Virus record (IMG/VR): IMGVR_UViG_3300042691_008709
Span: 1-55,912 of that record
DNA: 55,912 nucleotides
Reading direction: 5' to 3' (one strand)
Source of the DNA: a virus
Positions 22,377 through 30,984 of this stretch are shown piece after piece. Every line of letters starts with the position of its first letter. The stretch's first letter is position 1. Under the pieces are notes generated by a model that was given only the letters and a program-made list of their open reading frames with translations, was not told the origin of the DNA and did no database searches. A program made the position numbers and the translations under genes.

Positions 22377-25300
22377 TACGTTTGACAAAGGGCTTCATCA
22401 AGACAGCTCGTTTATTTTACAGCCTGACGGCACTTATCGTAACATGAAAAACGGAATGTTGATTTCGTATGACGGAAATCATTATACTGTTGAAATGCCA
22501 CAAGGTAACAATATTACACTTGAATTACCTAGTAGGTATTTGCCTGAAAACGATAGTAGCGGTGAATTAAAAGATACAATATCATCACCTATAGGATTCA
22601 TTTCTTTTATTGATAAATTGGTTGTATTTACAACTAACAATGAATCGAGCGGTGGTTATGGAGAAATTGGGGTTATAGAATTTAGAAAAGATACTGATTT
22701 AATAGAATCGTATTATACTCCATATTACCATCATCCTAGTCTGAATTTTAGTAAATTACATAAAATAGAAGGGTTTTCTTTTAAAGAAAATAATAGTATA
22801 GAAAGAATTTATTGGACAGATAATAATAACGAGCCTAGGGTATTCGATATAGCTAATCCAATATTCACAACATATTTAGCAACTGGAGATTTAGTGCCAG
22901 GAACTACTTATATGGTTATGGGTGGAGTTATTGCCAATGGAGGTAATTGGTACGGTCCAAGTGGAGGAACTAATATTCCGACAGCTCCAAATTATGTAAA
23001 TGGAAATATATTTGAGGCTACAAATGCTAACTTTACAATAGTATCAGGAAGTCCATTAGTAATTGAATATTTCCCATTATCTCTTTTAGATTGGACTCCA
23101 ACTAGAACTATGGGGAATATTAATTTTGTAGAATACGGAACGGGTAATAAGAATTGCGGAAATTCTATTTATTTTTATAGATTATCTTCGTCTTTAGATG
23201 GAGTACAGACATCTTGGAGTTACGGAAGCAATCCTATTCATGTAGGAATGAATAACGAGACTTCTTATTTAACAGGAGTGCCTTACCATGACTTTGTGGG
23301 TAATGGAAGTGCTACAACTATAGTAAACAGTAATAAGTCTATTAAAGTAAGAGTTCAAAATATTGATACTGATTTCGATACAATAGAATTATGTTGCGCG
23401 GAGTTCGATCAAAAAACTGAAATACCTTATCAAATAACAATAGTAGCTAAAGTTCCTATTTCAAGTTCTGATATGACTATTGAAGACGGCGGAGGAACTA
23501 ACTTAGGAACTGTAACAATTTCTGATTTAACATTGTTTCCTGCTAGTATTTTAAAATGTAAAACTTTATCTACAAATAAGAATTATAATGTAATTGGAAA
23601 TATTACAGAAAGAGAAGAATTTGATATTGATTTAACGGAAGTTACTTTAACTTCTTTTGAATACCCTTTAATAGCACATGGCGATTTAGATAATTGCGTT
23701 AATAAAAATGTTCCATCTGACCAAAGCCCAGTTTTAGGGGCAAATCCAGGAGCAACTACTATTAAGCCATGGAGTAGGTATTTAGTTTCCGCTGCGCCTG
23801 ATGCTGCAAATAGAGTAGAATATCCTGTAGCTTCTGCAACGTATTATTATACAGGAGATGTGTTTGTTGGCGTTTCTGGCAGTTCTACAGCTACATTTAC
23901 AGGAACGGCAGCGGCAAGACCATGTGTCACTAGAAATAGATATACTAAAATAAATTCATCTGCTTTTTCTGGTAATAGAGTAGAAGATGCTATTGAGCTA
24001 AATACTGGGTCTGGTTTTTGGGATTTTAAAGACCCTGCTGTTGCCAGTCATGTAAAAGGATATTGGAGTAATGAGAAATACAGAATAGGTATATTATTCT
24101 ATGACTTAAAGGGAAATCCATACTATGTTAGGTGGCTTAGCGATATAGATATGCCTGATATTTCTACTAAAGGTGGTTTGATAAGAGAAGATGCTTTTGG
24201 AGCAGAAAAGGTTTATTCTTTAAACAATACTGGTATAAACGTTTCGGGATTAGAAATACCAAAAAGTATCGTTGAGCAAATAAGTGGATTTAGTATAGTA
24301 AGAGCTGAAAGAGATGCTAGGATAATAACTCAAGGCTTAGTTTCACAAATAATTTTAGACCAAACTGGTTCTCCAGATATAGCTTATCCAGTTGGCCCAT
24401 TTGTTGGAGGCTTTAATTTGGCTGGACCTACTTTATTAGATAAAACATATTCTTATTTGTGTCCAGATTTATTAGTTTCTACTCCATTAAAACATCCAGT
24501 TGGTAACATAAATGATAAAATGGAGGAAGCTGGATGGCTAGGAGCATATCCTTTTACTGGAAATCTAAAAGTGGACTCTGATAGAAGGGCTATGTATGCT
24601 AAAATGTTTGTTCCTTTAACCAGTGACGTAACACCGTTAAGAACATTCAATATAGCTTCATTAAATGGATATGGATTTAAAACATTTAATGAAAATGGGG
24701 CAGAGGTTAACTTTAATGGGTTATCTGCTACATTTGAAAACAGGTCTAAGTCAAACCCAGCTTTAAAAGACCCTGGATATGTAGACGAATCTTGTTCAGG
24801 AGGAGCTGCTCCAGTTAATGGATTTGACATAATTAATTATGGTTGTAAGAAATATGTATTCAAATTAGATTCCGACTTTTTAGATTATGGACAAGTTTAT
24901 AATTATAGTAATCCTTCAGCAGAGCCAAATTCTAATAGAATATTAGTTAATTGTTTATCGGGTATAGATAAGGCTAATCAATACGGAGGCACTAGCGAGC
25001 AAGCAATAGCTGATACTTTGTATATGTCAACAGGTCATTTTCAGCCAATTACATCACAAGTTATTATTGATAATAATGATACTAATAATGTAAACACATA
25101 CACTAAACTTACTTTTAACAATATAGAAATATTTGGTGGGGATTGCTTTACTAATTTAATTGATTTAGGATATAGTTTATGGTCTGAAACTTATGAGACA
25201 ATAGCTAATACAGCGTCAATTGCAGTATTCTTTCCATGTGAGTGTAATTCTAATTATAATTTAAGAAGAGGAAGAAAAGTAAGTAACGTTAATATGTTCC

Positions 25301-26796
25301 CGGCATCTAGTGGAGATGAGGCAATGGCTTATGATGAAACTGGCACGAGTGGTTCTACAACGGTTAGATTAGAAAGCTATTCATATAATACAGGATACAG
25401 CACAGAGGGATTATTTATTAAATATCCAGCACTTCCTGTTAATTATAGATTCGTTGGCGACTTTAAATATAGAGTAAGATGGTCTGGATTGAAGTTTCCT
25501 AGCGAATTAATTGATTCTTTTAGAACTTTTGCTATTCCTGATTACAGAGATGTGGATGGCCAACGCGGACAAATCAATAACTTAAAAGCTAGAGACTCTA
25601 AACTATTCTATTGGCAAGACCACTCAGTAGGTTACACTCCAATATTAGAACGTCAATTAGTCGGAGGAAGTGCTTTAGGAGACGCTACTGCATTAGGAGT
25701 AACGGGAGTTATTGATAGATATGAGGATATAGACACTTATTTTGGTAATCAGCACCAACACGGATTAACAGAAACGGAATATGGGTTTGCGTGGTTTGAT
25801 ATGCGAAGAAGAGCGTTTATGGTAATGGGCATAGGAGGCAAGCCAGAAGAAGTATCTATGATTAAAGGATTGCAAGTGTTTTTTAATAATACATTTAACG
25901 AAGGCACCGCTACGGATAAATCAAAATCTATCTATAGTACTAATAATATTAATTTTGTAGAAGCTCCTTTAATGGGATACGGAATAGTTGGATGCTATGA
26001 CAATAGATATAAAATGACGTACATTACTTTTAAATACACGGAAATAAAAGAAAGGTTTGGCAAAAGCGTTTTAAATAAAGATTTTACTATTGGATACAGT
26101 CATATATTAAATGCTTTTGTGTCTTTCTTCGATAATTGTCCAGCTATATGGCATAGTCATAATGATTTAGTTCTATCTGCTAATAATCCTAAAAATACAA
26201 AGGCTTATAACATAGATATGCCGTCTACAAGCTATGTAATTGAAGATACTATATTATTAGATAATGTAGAATATATTTGCATATCTCCAGTAACTATATC
26301 ATCTTATCCTGGAACGTTGACGGCAGGAGGAACTAATCCAAAAGCAGCAGGTGTAAGTGGATCGCTTAATGATTTTTGGAGACCAATAAATAATACATCT
26401 ACCATTTACTTAAACGGTATTCAATCTTCTATATGTGAATTTTATGGTAAAATATGGCCACATGAAATAGATATTATAGTAAATGCCAAAACCAATAATG
26501 CTGTAACTCCTCAAAATTATCAATTCAAAGGAATGGGCCCAAATTGGACAAATGTAGAAGCCTCTACTGATAACCAAACTGCTAGTGATATGAATATTTC
26601 TGTTACCAATAGAAATTATAGATGGATAGATAAATCATGGTTTGCTAGTTTGCCTTTACCTACTAATGGAAGATTAACAGATTACTATGTAAGAATTAAA
26701 TTTACATTTAAGAATTACGTGTCAGACCCTACTATATCTAAGAATGTACAGAAAATTAGCCAGTGGCTCAAGACTACGTTTGTGAGTAAAAGATAA
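22357..26796 (+). CDS. Muzzle-like tail protein
   Basis: 1479 aa. The N terminus, MAGSVINTFDKGLHQDSS then PDGTYRNMKNGMLISYDGN, is the hallmark of the large tail 'muzzle' proteins of crAss-like podoviruses, which form the distal tail tube and hold fibres. The chain is beta-rich throughout and suggests beta-propeller and sandwich domains. At least two small beta modules (near residues 170-240 and 480-530) resemble the insert in ring protein 1. The C-terminal region includes RIKFTFKNYVSDPTISKNVQ. It overlaps the ring protein 2 gene, which supports co-assembly. Confidence 0.8.
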   Translation: MAGSVINTFDKGLHQDSSFILQPDGTYRNMKNGMLISYDGNHYTVEMPQGNNITLELPSRYLPENDSSGELKDTISSPIGFISFIDKLVVFTTNNESSGGYGEIGVIEFRKDTDLIESYYTPYYHHPSLNFSKLHKIEGFSFKENNSIERIYWTDNNNEPRVFDIANPIFTTYLATGDLVPGTTYMVMGGVIANGGNWYGPSGGTNIPTAPNYVNGNIFEATNANFTIVSGSPLVIEYFPLSLLDWTPTRTMGNINFVEYGTGNKNCGNSIYFYRLSSSLDGVQTSWSYGSNPIHVGMNNETSYLTGVPYHDFVGNGSATTIVNSNKSIKVRVQNIDTDFDTIELCCAEFDQKTEIPYQITIVAKVPISSSDMTIEDGGGTNLGTVTISDLTLFPASILKCKTLSTNKNYNVIGNITEREEFDIDLTEVTLTSFEYPLIAHGDLDNCVNKNVPSDQSPVLGANPGATTIKPWSRYLVSAAPDAANRVEYPVASATYYYTGDVFVGVSGSSTATFTGTAAARPCVTRNRYTKINSSAFSGNRVEDAIELNTGSGFWDFKDPAVASHVKGYWSNEKYRIGILFYDLKGNPYYVRWLSDIDMPDISTKGGLIREDAFGAEKVYSLNNTGINVSGLEIPKSIVEQISGFSIVRAERDARIITQGLVSQIILDQTGSPDIAYPVGPFVGGFNLAGPTLLDKTYSYLCPDLLVSTPLKHPVGNINDKMEEAGWLGAYPFTGNLKVDSDRRAMYAKMFVPLTSDVTPLRTFNIASLNGYGFKTFNENGAEVNFNGLSATFENRSKSNPALKDPGYVDESCSGGAAPVNGFDIINYGCKKYVFKLDSDFLDYGQVYNYSNPSAEPNSNRILVNCLSGIDKANQYGGTSEQAIADTLYMSTGHFQPITSQVIIDNNDTNNVNTYTKLTFNNIEIFGGDCFTNLIDLGYSLWSETYETIANTASIAVFFPCECNSNYNLRRGRKVSNVNMFPASSGDEAMAYDETGTSGSTTVRLESYSYNTGYSTEGLFIKYPALPVNYRFVGDFKYRVRWSGLKFPSELIDSFRTFAIPDYRDVDGQRGQINNLKARDSKLFYWQDHSVGYTPILERQLVGGSALGDATALGVTGVIDRYEDIDTYFGNQHQHGLTETEYGFAWFDMRRRAFMVMGIGGKPEEVSMIKGLQVFFNNTFNEGTATDKSKSIYSTNNINFVEAPLMGYGIVGCYDNRYKMTYITFKYTEIKERFGKSVLNKDFTIGYSHILNAFVSFFDNCPAIWHSHNDLVLSANNPKNTKAYNIDMPSTSYVIEDTILLDNVEYICISPVTISSYPGTLTAGGTNPKAAGVSGSLNDFWRPINNTSTIYLNGIQSSICEFYGKIWPHEIDIIVNAKTNNAVTPQNYQFKGMGPNWTNVEASTDNQTASDMNISVTNRNYRWIDKSWFASLPLPTNGRLTDYYVRIKFTFKNYVSDPTISKNVQKISQWLKTTFVSKR

Positions 26797-26802
26797 ATTT
26801 TT

Positions 26803-26818
26803 AATGCAAAGTTGAATT
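26803..26818. promoter_or_regulatory. Palindromic operator-like site 5
   Basis: AATGCAAAGTTGAATT, ending 3 bp before the TTGTAACC block at 26822. This is the clearest case of the palindrome joined to the extended promoter on the plus strand. Confidence 0.6.
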
Positions 26819-26821
26819 ATT

Positions 26822-26850
26822 TTGTAACCTTTTATAGATAGCTACCGTAC
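26822..26850 (+). promoter_or_regulatory. Extended promoter for lipoprotein gene
   Basis: TTGTAACCTTTT is followed 18 bp later by TACCGTAC. The leader up to the ATG at 26894 ends with ATTATTAAC, TTAGAAA and TCATG segments that closely match the leader at 30600-30632. Confidence 0.55.
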
Positions 26851-26893
26851 AAGGATATTAATAAAGATTATTAACCATTTAAACTTAGAAATC

Positions 26894-27391
26894 ATGGAAA
26901 TTGTAAAAAGCAAAAAAATCAATTTAATTGTATTATTATTTTCTGTTTTATTTTTATTTATCGGCGGATGTGCATTTGCTCAAGTAGAAAGAGAAGCTTC
27001 TTACCATCCAATCTTTAAGAAAAATGTAACTACTAGATATAATGCTTATGCTTTAGAGTTTGAGTCTCCATTAAATAAGAAGGATAGGATTTTATTAAAC
27101 ATTAAGTCTGATAGCCTTAGCACTACTGAGATTACTTTTGATATTTTCGTTTATTTTCCTTCTAATATTAATCCTAAAGGTTCAAATATTGTAATTGGAT
27201 ATGAAGATGGAACTACGGATATATTTCATCAGCAAAGATGTGATACTGAAGATAATTATACTGAATATTCTGCTATAGGAGGAATTAACAATATCTCTAA
27301 AAAGAAAGTAGCTTATGTAGTGTTTAGAGGTATCGCTAAGTGTGTAAATAAGGACAAAACTTACTTTACCAACTTTTTTAAGTATATATAG
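26894..27391 (+). CDS. Exported protein or lipoprotein, moron candidate
   Basis: 165 aa. An N-terminal signal (KKINLIVLLFSVLFLFIGGC, then AFAQ) can be read as a lipobox with Cys26 or as a signal peptidase I site AFA-Q. The mature part is beta-rich with two Cys (QRCDTED, AKCVNKD) that could form a disulphide, which points to an envelope location. It has its own operator and promoter inside the virion operon, so it is probably expressed separately, for example in lysogeny. Superinfection exclusion is a fair guess; no family recognised. Confidence 0.6.
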   Translation: MEIVKSKKINLIVLLFSVLFLFIGGCAFAQVEREASYHPIFKKNVTTRYNAYALEFESPLNKKDRILLNIKSDSLSTTEITFDIFVYFPSNINPKGSNIVIGYEDGTTDIFHQQRCDTEDNYTEYSAIGGINNISKKKVAYVVFRGIAKCVNKDKTYFTNFFKYI

Positions 27392-27406
27392 TGTTATTTT
27401 TTTTAA

Positions 27407-27414
27407 TACATTTG
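27407..27414 (+). promoter_or_regulatory. Bacteroidetes -7 box
   Basis: TACATTTG, 21 bp before the ATG at 27436. It likely restarts transcription of the internal virion genes after the lipoprotein gene. Confidence 0.45.
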
Positions 27415-27435
27415 TTTATATAAAATAAGTGTATT

Positions 27436-30400
27436 ATGGCTAAACAAGATGAACCTAAGAAGAATTTAAAAGCTCCATCTATTAAAGATAAAGCTAAAGT
27501 TGTAAATGAGGCTCCTACAGGTGCGGATTGGGAGAAAATAACTGTTGATGGAGAGGAAGTTTATAGAAAAAAATCTTCAAGTTCAACTCCTAGAAGTGGA
27601 GGAGAAAAACCTTATCCTGTAAAACCTAAGCCGAGTAATGGAAACAAAGGGACTTCAACTAAACCAAAACCACGTAAAGAAATTACAGAAAGGAATCCTA
27701 CAGAAATAAATTCAGAGGAATATGTAAGAGTAGTTCCTAAAATTAAAACTGAGCCTAAGCCCTTAGAAACTCCTTTATATGGAGAAGTAAAAACATATAG
27801 AAGAGAAGTTCCAGGATTATCAACTGATTATAAAATGTATGAGTTCCCTGACGAAACAGGAGTTTATACAAATAAAGCTATAAGAAAACCTGCTATTGGA
27901 GATGATATTATTGACTTATCTAAATCTTATGACGCTAATGGTAATTTCGTTCCTTTTAAAACAGGTGAGAAGTTATCTACAGGTACGGTTCAACAAATTA
28001 ATACTCCATTAGAAAGCGATGTAAATACGGCTACTAAAGGAGTTACTACATTCTCTTTACCTGGAACTAAGTTCACTTCTAATCAACAAGGTGGGGCAGG
28101 ACTAATAACTCCTAGTACAACTGATACTTATGTGGAGAAAAAATATGATAGTTTAGGTAATGAATTGCCTAATATTAATTCAGGTTTAAAACCATTGGGA
28201 ACTTCAGGAACAGCTAAAGAAACAGGTAAGATGTATGAAACGCCTCCTATAAAGAAAGAAGATGAAAAGCCTGCTTATATCACATCACAACCATTTGCTA
28301 AAGGAGGAGTAGTTAAGAAGATTAAAGGGTATGTAAAAGGTGGAGGCGTAGTTGGTCAAAACGACCCATACGCAGCTAAAAGAGCAGAGGATGAAGAAAA
28401 AAAGAAAAAAGAAAAAGAATTAAGGGAACAGGAAAAGCAAGATGCTTCTGCTAAAACATCTAAACAATTAGGGGCGTCTGCAATGATTATAGGCAATCAA
28501 TTATATAAAAAACCTACTGATTATACTGCCACTGAAAAAGAAAGACAAAATGCAGAGTCGTTAAATGCAACGGTAGACCAAACGGCTTCATCCGTAACTC
28601 CTTGGTACGGAATGGCCATGGGTGCTTCAGATACAGGTAGATCAATGGTGGCTACAGATAAATATGGCGAGCCAATATCAGGAACAGATGCTGCGTTGAA
28701 TGAATTAATGACTGCTTCACACGAAAGTGCGTTAGATTCTGCCTCAAAAGGAGATGCTGCTGGTGCAATTAGAGAAATAACAGGGTTTGGAAAGATGTCT
28801 AGAGCAATAACTCAATTTGCGGGAGAAGGCGATACGACTACTGGATTTTGGGGAGATGTAAATAAATTAACTGGACAAACAGCTAAAACTGATGCTCAGA
28901 AAAAATATATGTCAGACCAACTAGATAAAGCTAAAAAAGAAAATAGTACATACGTACAAAATCAAGCGGTATCAGCTAGAGAGTCTGGGGACTTGAATTA
29001 TAATGTTAAAGACATGTATGATTTAAAAAATCCTGATTATGATGAAAATAGGAATTTGATTTTAAAACAAGGTTACGCTAAAGGTGGAATTGTTAGTAAA
29101 GTGAAACAAATGTGTTCTGAAGGTGGAGAAATTAAAGGTAAAGGAACTGCTAAATCAGATAGTATCAAGGCGGAGGTAAAAGAAGGTTCTTTTGTAGTTC
29201 CTGCCGAGAATGCAGAATTAGCAAAAGGTATTCGTAAACTATATTTAAAAGCTCCTAACAAGAAAGCTAATCTTAAACAAGAAGAAGGTGAGCCAGTTAA
29301 ATTATCTAATGGAGAACACTTATTTACTCCTGAAGAGAATGAATATTTAGAATCTATTGGTATTGAATTAGAAAACTTAGCTCCTAATGCAGAAGAAGGT
29401 AATGAGAAATCTGAGGGTGGGCCTATAAAAGGAACTAAGATTGACGGCGCGACTTGGGATGGTAAAAATTGGATTTCTGAAAACGGAAGCAAATATTCTA
29501 CTGAAGGCGGAAAGAAGTTTACAAATAAGTATAATCAATCAGTAGCTAAAGAAAAGGCCAATGAAGAGCAAAAAAACGCATCTCAGATTAATGTTTATAG
29601 TAGAAAGTTAAAAGAAGCTACTGATGTAGGAAACACAGAAGAAGCTAAAAGGTTACAAGCTAAAATAAATGAGTTGTCTGGAACTAAGAAAGTAGAAGTT
29701 AAAACAACTACTACAGAAGCTCCTACACAAACAACTACTACTAAACCATCTTTAAAAGCTCCTGTAGTTAAAAAGAAAGAAGTTGTTGAGGATTTACCTA
29801 GCAAGGATATTGCTACTCAAGGATTAAAGCAAGACGCAGAATTAAAAACTGCTAATACTATTGTTAATGAAGATAAGGTTATAAATAATACTGTTGCTAG
29901 ACAAGAGGCTATTGATGCTGATTTAGAAAAGAAAAACGTTGACTATGTTGCTAAATCAACTCCTAGAAAAAAAGGATTATCTGATTACATTGGAAACGTT
30001 GATCCTACATCTGTAGTGGGTATTGGGCAAATGATTGCAGGAAAGAATATGTTATCTGGCGAAGTTCGTCCTGTAGATAAAGCAGTGATTGACCCTACTT
30101 ATAATGCTAGTGTGGATAAGGCTTTAAAAGAAGCTTCATTTGGATTAACTCCTGAGCAAAAGTTTATGGCTCAACAAGACATAGAGAATGCTAGACGAGA
30201 TGCCGATAAAGCTGGAGTTAATTTTTCAGGAGGAAGTGGAACTAATGCTTACAATTTTAGTAGAGCTTCTGCTAATGATATGTGGAAAGCTAAATTAGGA
30301 TTAAGTGTTGCTGACCAAGATGCTAGAATGGCTAAACAAAAATACGCTGATGTAATGGCAGCAGATAGAGCTAATATTTTAGCCGCTAATAGAAGACAAG

Positions 30401-30564
30401 CTTTCAATGATGCCATGAGTACATTCCAGCAAAAGCAAAAGGCAGGAAGTGAATTAGTAGGAGCAGGATTACAAAATATTATCGGTGCATACAGATTCAA
30501 CCAAGATCAAAAAGCTATGGATAAAGCTAATGCTGAGAGAAACGCATGGACTAGAAATATTTAA
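27436..30564 (+). CDS. Large internal virion protein with SDSI/GSFVVP module
   Basis: 1042 aa. Residues 1-280 are Pro/Lys/Thr-rich and disordered. Two Gly-rich stretches (AKGGVVKKIKGYVKGGGVV near 287 and AKGGIVSKVKQMCSEGGEI near 546) precede GKGTAKSDSIKAEVKEGSFV and then VPAENAEL. That pattern (GxGTxxSDSI ... GxFVVPA) is common in phage tape-measure and internal virion proteins and resembles a folded autoprocessing or capsid-cargo module. A second copy-like segment GEPVKLSNGEHLFTPEE follows. The C-terminal 200 residues are long helices (MAQQDIENARRDADKAGVN). It is likely packaged with and ejected along with the DNA; exact role unknown. Confidence 0.6.
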   Translation: MAKQDEPKKNLKAPSIKDKAKVVNEAPTGADWEKITVDGEEVYRKKSSSSTPRSGGEKPYPVKPKPSNGNKGTSTKPKPRKEITERNPTEINSEEYVRVVPKIKTEPKPLETPLYGEVKTYRREVPGLSTDYKMYEFPDETGVYTNKAIRKPAIGDDIIDLSKSYDANGNFVPFKTGEKLSTGTVQQINTPLESDVNTATKGVTTFSLPGTKFTSNQQGGAGLITPSTTDTYVEKKYDSLGNELPNINSGLKPLGTSGTAKETGKMYETPPIKKEDEKPAYITSQPFAKGGVVKKIKGYVKGGGVVGQNDPYAAKRAEDEEKKKKEKELREQEKQDASAKTSKQLGASAMIIGNQLYKKPTDYTATEKERQNAESLNATVDQTASSVTPWYGMAMGASDTGRSMVATDKYGEPISGTDAALNELMTASHESALDSASKGDAAGAIREITGFGKMSRAITQFAGEGDTTTGFWGDVNKLTGQTAKTDAQKKYMSDQLDKAKKENSTYVQNQAVSARESGDLNYNVKDMYDLKNPDYDENRNLILKQGYAKGGIVSKVKQMCSEGGEIKGKGTAKSDSIKAEVKEGSFVVPAENAELAKGIRKLYLKAPNKKANLKQEEGEPVKLSNGEHLFTPEENEYLESIGIELENLAPNAEEGNEKSEGGPIKGTKIDGATWDGKNWISENGSKYSTEGGKKFTNKYNQSVAKEKANEEQKNASQINVYSRKLKEATDVGNTEEAKRLQAKINELSGTKKVEVKTTTTEAPTQTTTTKPSLKAPVVKKKEVVEDLPSKDIATQGLKQDAELKTANTIVNEDKVINNTVARQEAIDADLEKKNVDYVAKSTPRKKGLSDYIGNVDPTSVVGIGQMIAGKNMLSGEVRPVDKAVIDPTYNASVDKALKEASFGLTPEQKFMAQQDIENARRDADKAGVNFSGGSGTNAYNFSRASANDMWKAKLGLSVADQDARMAKQKYADVMAADRANILAANRRQAFNDAMSTFQQKQKAGSELVGAGLQNIIGAYRFNQDQKAMDKANAERNAWTRNI

Positions 30565-30569
30565 AATAA

Positions 30570-30599
30570 TTGTAACCTTTTAAAATTATATACGTTAAA
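30570..30599 (+). promoter_or_regulatory. Extended promoter for small lipoprotein
   Basis: TTGTAACCTTTT is followed 18 bp later by TACGTTAAA, just after the 1042-aa gene. It matches the minus-strand copy at 52713-52743 closely over the -7 region. No palindrome lies upstream here. Confidence 0.65.
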
Positions 30600-30631
30600 C
30601 AAGTATTATTAACAACTTAAAAATAGAAACC

Positions 30632-30877
30632 ATGAAAAAAATAATCTTAATATTAGCAGTAGTTACAATATTTATTTCTTGTGATAAGAATAGTAAATTA
30701 AACAACTCTACAAAACCAATAGTTTACTGTATGTTCACTAAAGATAATGGAACTAATATCTACAGAGGTTGCGCTGAAGGAAAAGAAGCTATGCAGCAAA
30801 AAACGGTAGAATTAAGAGACCAAGGATATGCTGTAATCACTAATACTGAAAAAAGTGACTGTTCAGAGTGTCAATGA
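30632..30877 (+). CDS. Small lipoprotein, moron candidate
   Basis: 81 aa. MKKIILILAVVTIFISCDKN is a clear lipoprotein signal with Cys17 as the lipid site. The mature part has four further Cys (VYCMF, RGCAEG, DCSEC) and is short, probably disulphide-bonded outside the inner membrane. Its own promoter lies before it and a terminator after it, so the gene is a self-contained unit set into the virion operon. Likely an envelope protein acting on host surface or phage entry; family unknown. Confidence 0.65.
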   Translation: MKKIILILAVVTIFISCDKNSKLNNSTKPIVYCMFTKDNGTNIYRGCAEGKEAMQQKTVELRDQGYAVITNTEKSDCSECQ

Positions 30878-30905
30878 TTAAAATAATCAACTAATGTATA
30901 AAAAG

Positions 30906-30932
30906 TAGGAGTAGAAGTATTCCTATTTTTTA
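30906..30932 (+). terminator. Rho-independent terminator
   Basis: TAGGAGTA pairs with TATTCCTA (one wobble) around GAAG and is followed by a T run. It closes the small lipoprotein unit. Confidence 0.7.
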
Positions 30933-30984
30933 TTTACGAGTAGTTGTAATATTTTGTACTTTTAAAGCATAATAATTTATAAAA

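Noticed and set aside
24453-24830. A 125-aa reverse-strand reading frame inside the muzzle gene
   Set aside because: Antisense of a clear coding gene, with no supporting signals.
29073-29492. A 139-aa reverse-strand reading frame inside the 1042-aa gene
   Set aside because: Pro/Ser/Leu-rich antisense product of a Gly/Lys/Glu-rich gene; no independent support.
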